Position numbers and translations under genes: made by a program. From NCBI GenBank assembly GCA_016931085.1, contig JAFGFO010000326.1, positions 1 to 13,171 on the forward strand: a stretch of 13,171 nucleotides of DNA, given 5' to 3'. The notes beneath the pieces were generated by a model. The model ran no database searches and was not told where the DNA came from. It saw only the letters and a list, made by a program, of their open reading frames with translations. This document shows positions 6,633 to 11,122 of the stretch, in pieces. The stretch's first letter is position 1. Each line of letters begins with the position of its first letter. The stretch comes from Thermoflexales bacterium. GTDB lineage: Bacteria; Chloroflexota; Anaerolineae; Fen-1058.

Positions 6633-7161
6633 GCACCACCTCCAATGCGTTCACAATCTGCAAGGGCAATTCATCGCGCGTAGCACGCAGTGCCGTCAAC
6701 ATCTCTTGGGCCGCCACCAGGTTATACACACGCCTGGCCCAGCTCGGTCTGACAATCACGACCGCGAGAGCAAAGCGGCGACGCTCGAGTGCCCCCCATG
6801 CATCTATCCAACCTGAGCCAAGCTCAAACTCCAGCGGCCCGATCTCATCCACAATCAGCAAATCACACTCTCCCAGACCACGAAAGAGAGCGTTACCCCA
6901 CTCCAATGTCGCGGGGTTGAATGACCAGACGCCGTAACACACATGGCTCAGCGTACAATCCGTACGGGCCAGTTCACGTTCCTGGCCGTTGGCCAGGTTG
7001 ACAGCCTTGGCGCCTACGCGCTGCCCGCCCTCCATCAACGGCACGGACAAAACACCCGCACAGCGGCGACCTCTTTCGGCTGCCAATGCGGCAGCGCGCT
7101 GGCAAATCGTGGTTTTCCCCACCTGACTCTCACCTGTCAACAAGACAACTCGTCCCGGCAT
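6607..7161 (-). CDS. THEP1-like P-loop nucleoside-triphosphatase
   Basis: A 184-residue NTPase of the THEP1/NTPase_1 family (Pfam PF03266). The P-loop GESQVGKT is at residues 10-17 near the N-terminus, and Walker B with the family signature is DLLIVDEIGPLE (100-111). Family members hydrolyse ATP/GTP slowly in vitro and their role is unclear. The start is ATG 7161, since AGGAGG lies 7 nt upstream and the P-loop then begins close to the N-terminus as in the family; the open frame continues to 7326 but passes through the promoter region. First gene of an operon with moaA (26-nt overlap) and the RelA/SpoT homologue. The position before moaA suggests, by analogy with the MobB adaptor GTPase, a role in molybdenum-cofactor or nucleotide handling; this is inference only. 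Confidence 0.85.
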   Translation of the reverse strand: MPGRVVLLTGESQVGKTTICQRAAALAAERGRRCAGVLSVPLMEGGQRVGAKAVNLANGQERELARTDCTLSHVCYGVWSFNPATLEWGNALFRGLGECDLLIVDEIGPLEFELGSGWIDAWGALERRRFALAVVIVRPSWARRVYNLVAAQEMLTALRATRDELPLQIVNALEVVRAEQRARG

Positions 7162-7190
7162 CGCTCGCCCTCCTGATCGAGAATAGCCCC

Positions 7191-7199
7191 ATTGTACCA
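7191..7199 (-). promoter_or_regulatory. Extended -10 promoter of the NTPase-moaA-RSH operon
   Basis: Minus-strand TGGTACAAT (-10 box TACAAT at 7191-7196, TG at 7198-7199). The -35 region is weak (about TGGCTA near 7215-7220), as is common with extended -10 promoters. Transcription would start near 7184, leaving a leader of about 22 nt with the SD AGGAGG. Confidence 0.5.
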
Positions 7200-7286
7200 C
7201 ACCTGTTCGGAAAATAGCCAGAGATAGAGGGCACAGGGATCGGATTTGAAAACTCTCTCCGTGCCTCGCAAAAATTTTCGTTCTTG

Positions 7287-7295
7287 TGTTATAAT
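7287..7295 (+). promoter_or_regulatory. Extended -10 promoter placing the start at the lipoprotein ATG
   Basis: TGTTATAAT: extended -10 TG (7287-7288) plus a consensus TATAAT (7290-7295). The -35 region is weak. The expected transcription start is at 7301-7302, which is the ATG at 7302, and no SD lies upstream, so the mRNA is predicted to be leaderless. Transcription would be divergent from the NTPase operon. Confidence 0.55.
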
Positions 7296-7301
7296 TATAC
7301 C

Positions 7302-7661
7302 ATGCTAACTCTACAGTCTCGTTCACGCCTGATCGCCCTGGCCGGCTTGGTAGTGGTCATCGTTTACCCATTCATCTGTGGGTGCGCTCGATTGACCCCA
7401 GCCTTAGCCTCCCCTACGCCTGAACCGCCCACCCCCAGCCTTTTGTCCACACCCTTGGTAGCCATCCGGGTAACCCTATGGGAAGTAACCCCGCTGCCCC
7501 CAACGGCGACAGCTACCTGGCTGCCCATCGCCACCCTGCTGCCAACGCCGACGCCATCGTCCACTCCCACAGCCACTGCGACGCCGTCTGCCACGGCCAC
7601 AGCAACACCACCGATTTCCCCCCTCGCGACTCCCCGGCAACTCCCCCAAACAGGACGGTAG
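7302..7661 (+). CDS. Small Pro/Thr-rich lipoprotein-like secreted protein ending in LPQTGR
   Basis: A 119-residue protein of unknown function. A basic N-terminus (LQSRSR) and a hydrophobic segment (~11-27) lead to FICGC, an imperfect lipobox with Cys29 as the possible lipidated residue. The mature part is low in complexity and rich in Pro, Thr, Ala and Ser (runs of TATATP and PTP), as in extended cell-surface stalks. The last six residues are LPQTGR: a sortase-like LPxTG pentapeptide, but without the hydrophobic stretch and basic tail that should follow. ATG 7302 is used rather than the in-frame ATG at 7284 because the -10 box covers the latter. Divergent from the NTPase, alone in its transcript. 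Codons are GC-rich and repetitive. It could be surface-tethered through its lipid, with LPQTG as chance or a relic. Confidence 0.68.
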   Translation: MLTLQSRSRLIALAGLVVVIVYPFICGCARLTPALASPTPEPPTPSLLSTPLVAIRVTLWEVTPLPPTATATWLPIATLLPTPTPSSTPTATATPSATATATPPISPLATPRQLPQTGR

Positions 7662-7676
7662 GCTATTCCGATAGCC
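7661..7676 (+). terminator. GGCTAT hairpin at the lipoprotein stop codon
   Basis: GGCTAT (7661-7666), loop TCCG, ATAGCC (7671-7676), starting on the last base of the stop codon and followed by a mixed T-rich stretch (TAATCTATTCTT). Probably acts as a weak terminator or an mRNA 3' end. The same stem recurs at 7814-7829. Confidence 0.45.
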
Positions 7677-7770
7677 CGTAATCTATTCTTAACACTTTTG
7701 TAAGGCAATTGCAAGTTGGCAGTGTCATAAATATGGTATCCTAAAAGGGAACAAGTACCATCCCCTGTAT

Positions 7771-7799
7771 TTGCATGGTGGGGACAGATGGTGTAGAAT
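7771..7799 (+). promoter_or_regulatory. Predicted promoter of the signalling operon
   Basis: TTGCAT (7771-7776), a 17-nt spacer and TAGAAT (7794-7799). Transcription would start near 7806, giving a ~108-nt structured leader before the first receiver gene. Consensus match only. Confidence 0.5.
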
Positions 7800-7813
7800 T
7801 ACTCTAGAGATGG

Positions 7814-7829
7814 GGCTATCGAAATAGCC
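7814..7829 (+). promoter_or_regulatory. GGCTAT/ATAGCC hairpin in the signalling operon leader
   Basis: GGCTAT (7814-7819), loop CGAA, ATAGCC (7824-7829), just downstream of the predicted start of transcription. Stem identical to the hairpin at 7661-7676 with a different loop. It may be an mRNA-stabilising 5' stem or a repeated protein-binding site. Confidence 0.45.
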
Positions 7830-7838
7830 GTGATCATT

Positions 7839-7882
7839 GTCACCGCCATTTCCAATGGCGCGCCATTAGGAAACGGCATGAC
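7839..7882. repeat. 44-bp imperfect palindrome in the signalling operon leader
   Basis: The element runs from GTCA (7839) to TGAC (7882). Its centre AATGGCGCGCCATT (7854-7867) is a perfect 14-bp palindrome. Going outward, GCCATTTCC on the left pairs imperfectly with GGAAACGGC on the right. The left half can also fold alone as CGCCATT-TCC-AATGGCG (7844-7860). It ends 32 nt before the ATG of the first receiver gene. The right arm closely matches the tandem repeat at 9086-9121. Candidate operator, leader structure or small dispersed repeat. Confidence 0.6.
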
Positions 7883-7914
7883 AGATCGTTCCAACTTATA
7901 CCTGGAGTAGGCTC

Positions 7915-8304
7915 ATGTCAGGAAAAACAATCCTGTATATCGAAGACAACGAGGGCAATCGGATGCTGATCCGACGCATTCTGGAAGTTGAAGGCTACCA
8001 CATCATCGAAGCATCCGATGGCGACCAGGGCCTGGAACTGGCTCGCGAGACTAAGCCCGACCTCATACTCATGGACATCAATCTACCTGGAATGGATGGG
8101 TACGAGTTAACCGGTTTGCTGAAAGGGATGAAACACCTGGCCCATGTGCCAGTGATTGCGATGACCGCCAACGTCATGAAAGGCGATCGGGAAAAATCGC
8201 TAGAAGCTGGCTGTGATGGTTACATCCAAAAGCCTGTCGACGTGGATCAATTACCAGTCCAGGTCGCGCGTTTTTTGAGGAAACGTAAGAATGAACCAAG
8301 CTGA
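7915..8304 (+). CDS. Stand-alone response-regulator receiver (DivK-like)
   Basis: A 129-residue single CheY-like receiver with no output domain. All phosphorylation residues are present: Glu10-Asp11 acid pair (YIEDNEGN), phospho-acceptor Asp54 (LILMDINLPGMDGYE), switch Thr84 (MTAN), and Lys106 (IQKPVD). The pattern resembles DivK and the small receivers common beside GAF-containing kinases. With no DNA-binding domain it must pass the phosphate on or bind a partner. ATG 7915 has GGAG 7 nt upstream. First gene of a four-gene signalling operon; its last 14 nt overlap the second receiver, suggesting translational coupling. Confidence 0.93.
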   Translation: MSGKTILYIEDNEGNRMLIRRILEVEGYHIIEASDGDQGLELARETKPDLILMDINLPGMDGYELTGLLKGMKHLAHVPVIAMTANVMKGDREKSLEAGCDGYIQKPVDVDQLPVQVARFLRKRKNEPS

Positions 8305-8737
8305 ACCGAATCCAAGCCCCACAGCAGAAGCAATCGACCCACGCGAGGCTTGCGTGTTGGTGGTTGAAGACAACTTGCAAAACTTTGTCCTGGTAGCCCG
8401 TTTGCTCGCCTTTCTAGGCGTTCAGCAGTGCCAATGGAAAGCGTCCGGCTGGCAGGTGATGGAATTTGCCGAATCCATGCCGCGCATAGACCTGATCTTG
8501 CTCGATCTGCACATTCCAGACGAAGACGGCTACGCGGTATTGGCCAGGCTACGCACCGATCCACGCCTGACCAACACGCAGATCATAGCCGTCACAGCCG
8601 ATTCTGGGCCAGAGTCCATGGAACGAGCGCGTCTGGCCGGCTTCGACGGCTTTATCGGAAAACCGCTGGACCCAGACGCGTTCCCGGAGCAAATCCGCTC
8701 CATCCTGGCCGGCAAGGCAATTTGGGCAGGTCGATAG
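8291..8737 (+). CDS. Second stand-alone response-regulator receiver
   Basis: A 148-residue receiver preceded by a ~20-residue polar N-terminal tail (MNQAEPNPSPTAEAIDPREA). Acid pair Glu26-Asp27 (VVEDNLQN), phospho-acceptor Asp72 (LILLDLHIPDEDGY), switch Thr102 (VTAD) and Lys124 (GKPLD) are all present. The second strand region (VQQCQWKASGWQVM) departs from usual CheY sequences. No output domain. SD GAGG is within the end of the first receiver gene, and the frames overlap by 14 nt, so the two are probably made together. Two intact receivers in a row suggest a multi-step or branched phosphorelay with the kinases that follow. Confidence 0.9.
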   Translation: MNQAEPNPSPTAEAIDPREACVLVVEDNLQNFVLVARLLAFLGVQQCQWKASGWQVMEFAESMPRIDLILLDLHIPDEDGYAVLARLRTDPRLTNTQIIAVTADSGPESMERARLAGFDGFIGKPLDPDAFPEQIRSILAGKAIWAGR

Positions 8738-8752
8738 AGGTCAAATCATGCA

Positions 8753-11113
8753 ATGGCAGTCCCAGATGCAACCAAGTCCTCCCGCCCGGTTCCAACAACG
8801 GGCATGCGTGGCGGGCTGGGACGTACTCTGCTCACCGCGTTTCTCATGCTGGTCACCGGCTCGCTCGTCCTGGTCAGTTACGGCGCTTTCGATCGGGTGC
8901 GCAGCGACCAGCAACAGCGTGTCTTCGAACGCCTGACCGTTATCGCCGATCTGGTCAGCACAGAGCTGGACGCTTGGATCGCGGAAGAAACGTCAAGCCT
9001 GGTTTTGGTTTCCGGCCACTCGAGCGTTAAACAACTGGTGGCCAGTTTGAGCAGGGATATTGAAGCGACACCTGAGGTGGATACAGCGCCATTAAGAAAT
9101 GACGCGCCATTAAGAAATGACGTGGCAGTTGCACATTACCAAAATTTTGAGTCCATCTGGTTATTCGAAGCACACTCCGGTCGTACGTGGCCGCTTTTGC
9201 ATGCTTCGTCCGTACCAATACAACCGGATGGCGCATCCGGTCAGCCGCTTTCCCCCCTAGCGCAGTTGACTACAAGTCCTGAGGGCTTGGCCCAGCTTTT
9301 CATAACCGTCCCGATCACCCAAGGAGCGGCCCAATCTGCCAGCGGCCCCCAGGCATTCTACCTGATCGGGCTCAGCCACTTACCAGAGCATCTTGCCAGA
9401 GAACGATTATCAGGCAGCAGTAGGTACAACGAACGCTTGTATCTCCTGAGCCAGAGCGGGCGCTTGTTTTTTCTTGACGGGCGAGAGCTGATCAGTGCGT
9501 CGCCCTCTCCGGTAGCCCAGACTGATCAAGACGGACAAAGTATGTACACGAATCACGAGGGGGTGCTTGTTGTTGGCGCCTACCGATGGTTAAATCACAT
9601 AAACTGTGCGCTGGTCGCCGAACAGGACCAGTCCAGTGCTTTTGCAGCCAGCGATCAATTCGCTGCCAGCCTGATCGCGGCCATCATGGGTGTAGCTTTG
9701 CTTACAACCATCATCGCCGCCGTGGTGACACGCCAACTGACGCGCCCAATCGTGCGCTTGACCGAAGTCGCGCTGCTCATGGCGGAAGGCGACTTGTCGC
9801 AACGCGTCCAGATCGATCGGCGCGACGAAATCGGCATCCTGGCGCGCGTATTCAACAAGATGGCTAACGACCTGGGCGAACTGTACACGGGCTTAGAAAA
9901 AAAAGTGGCCGAGCGTACCAGCGAGCTTGAGCTGGCTAAAGAGCAAATCCAGTACCATGCCTGGCAACTGTCCATCAGCGCCGAAATTGGCCGCATCACC
10001 ACCTCCATCCTCGAGTTAGACAGGCTGCTGGAGCGAGCGGCACACCTGGTACGCGATGCGTTTCAACTCGATCACGTAGGCATTTACTTGCTGGACAACT
10101 CCAATCAGGTGGCTATTTTGCGCAAGAACGTTGGACGCGCCGTGCCCCTGCACGAGCGGCAAATACACACCGGCGGCAATCACCCGGTCAGCCGGGCCAT
10201 TGTGGGCCGCATAGCCCACACCATCATACCCGCCGGCGACGACAGCCCGAGCGACGATACCTGCCACAAATTGGCGTTGCCGCTGGCCGTTGGGATTACG
10301 GTCATCGGTGCATTGGATATAACCAATCACGATCCGGCCGGGTTCAGCGAATCGGACCAGACGGTACTGCAAACGTTGGCCGACCAGCTGAGTATAGCGA
10401 TTCAAAACGCGCGCGCTTATGGCTACGAGCGCGAGGTGATTGACGAGCTGCGCGAGGTAGATCGCCTGCGCGGCCAATTCTTGACTCGCATCTCGCACGA
10501 AATGGCCACCCACTTGAACAGCATCATCGGCTTTTCGCAGATGATGCTCAAGGGTATCGAGGGGCCATTGACCGAATTACAAACCAACGATTTGAGAGTG
10601 ATCCGGCAAAGCGGCCAACAACTCTTACAACTGCTCAGCGACATCCACGAGCTGGCCAACCTGGAAGTAGGCGCTATCGAGCTGAATAGGACATCCGTTG
10701 ATGTGGCCAATCTGGTTGAAGACTTGGAGACAACACTCATTTCAACCACAAGTGACGTGCATCTGCAGATAGATCTGCAAACCCAACCGCCTATGCCCAT
10801 CATCCTGGCCGATGCAGACCGCCTGCGACAAGTCCTGACCAACCTGGTCATCACAGCCGCAGAGATGAGTCGAGGCAAGACCATCACCATGCATGTCAAG
10901 CAAGTAGAAGATCAGGTGCACCTCGTCATCAGCGCGCCTGCTGCGAGCAAGGGCCCCGGAAGCAACAGTGACATTCACCTGGCGCTGTCACGCCGGCTGA
11001 TCGAACTGCATGGAGGGCGATTGCGGATAGCGGAACATGCCAGCGGGGAAATCGTGTTTGCATTCAATATACCCATCACCCAGGCGGCGCCTGTCTCCCT
11101 CCAGGAGCAGTGA
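8753..11113 (+). CDS. Membrane GAF histidine-kinase homologue with degenerate ATP-binding domain
   Basis: A 786-residue protein. TM1 (~24-44), an extracytoplasmic sensor of ~260 residues resembling dCache, TM2 (~305-326), HAMP (~327-378), a coiled coil, GAF (~410-555), HisKA (~573-640) and a HATPase-like end (~680-775). The acceptor His582 is present, but HELRTPLN reads HEMATHLN. In the ATP domain the N-box NLxxNA reads NLVITAAEM (essential Asn is Thr701), the DxGxG loop reads SAPAASKGPG, and GLGL reads DIHLAL. ATP binding is therefore doubtful: a pseudokinase that may act as phosphotransfer hub, phosphatase or scaffold for the receivers. Start ATG 8753 is 15 nt after the second receiver; AGAGG is 12 nt upstream, and an out-of-frame ATG at 8748 is better spaced. 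Residues 112-123 are APLRND twice, from an 18-bp tandem repeat. Confidence 0.9.
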   Translation: MAVPDATKSSRPVPTTGMRGGLGRTLLTAFLMLVTGSLVLVSYGAFDRVRSDQQQRVFERLTVIADLVSTELDAWIAEETSSLVLVSGHSSVKQLVASLSRDIEATPEVDTAPLRNDAPLRNDVAVAHYQNFESIWLFEAHSGRTWPLLHASSVPIQPDGASGQPLSPLAQLTTSPEGLAQLFITVPITQGAAQSASGPQAFYLIGLSHLPEHLARERLSGSSRYNERLYLLSQSGRLFFLDGRELISASPSPVAQTDQDGQSMYTNHEGVLVVGAYRWLNHINCALVAEQDQSSAFAASDQFAASLIAAIMGVALLTTIIAAVVTRQLTRPIVRLTEVALLMAEGDLSQRVQIDRRDEIGILARVFNKMANDLGELYTGLEKKVAERTSELELAKEQIQYHAWQLSISAEIGRITTSILELDRLLERAAHLVRDAFQLDHVGIYLLDNSNQVAILRKNVGRAVPLHERQIHTGGNHPVSRAIVGRIAHTIIPAGDDSPSDDTCHKLALPLAVGITVIGALDITNHDPAGFSESDQTVLQTLADQLSIAIQNARAYGYEREVIDELREVDRLRGQFLTRISHEMATHLNSIIGFSQMMLKGIEGPLTELQTNDLRVIRQSGQQLLQLLSDIHELANLEVGAIELNRTSVDVANLVEDLETTLISTTSDVHLQIDLQTQPPMPIILADADRLRQVLTNLVITAAEMSRGKTITMHVKQVEDQVHLVISAPAASKGPGSNSDIHLALSRRLIELHGGRLRIAEHASGEIVFAFNIPITQAAPVSLQEQ
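9086..9121 (+). repeat. 18-bp perfect tandem repeat inside the kinase gene
   Basis: Two perfect head-to-tail copies of GCGCCATTAAGAAATGAC (9086-9103 and 9104-9121), in frame, adding APLRND twice to the sensor domain. The unit matches the right arm of the leader palindrome (7860-7882) at 13 of 14 bases in GCGCCATTA-GAAA and shares the closing TGAC after a 5-nt difference. Confidence 0.85.
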
Positions 11114-11122
11114 GCAGATCAC

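Noticed and set aside
5826..6683. Plus-strand open frame of 285 codons opposite moaA
   Set aside because: Antisense to MoaA, whose cluster motifs and C-terminal GG are intact; no SD and no domain.
7162..7326. N-terminal extension of the NTPase up to 7326
   Set aside because: It would run through the predicted promoters of both divergent genes, and the ATG at 7161 has a strong SD and puts the P-loop near the N-terminus as in the THEP1 family.
7550..7660. Possible repeat array or CRISPR-like region in the lipoprotein gene
   Set aside because: The repetition comes from Thr/Ala/Pro codons; there are no constant-length repeats and spacers.
7700..7715. Palindrome GCAATTGC and other short symmetries before the signalling promoter
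   Set aside because: Single 8-bp palindromes occur often by chance, and this one has no clear position relative to a promoter.
7806..7914. Known riboswitch in the signalling leader
   Set aside because: Only short hairpins are seen; no conserved core of a riboswitch class that I know could be recognised.
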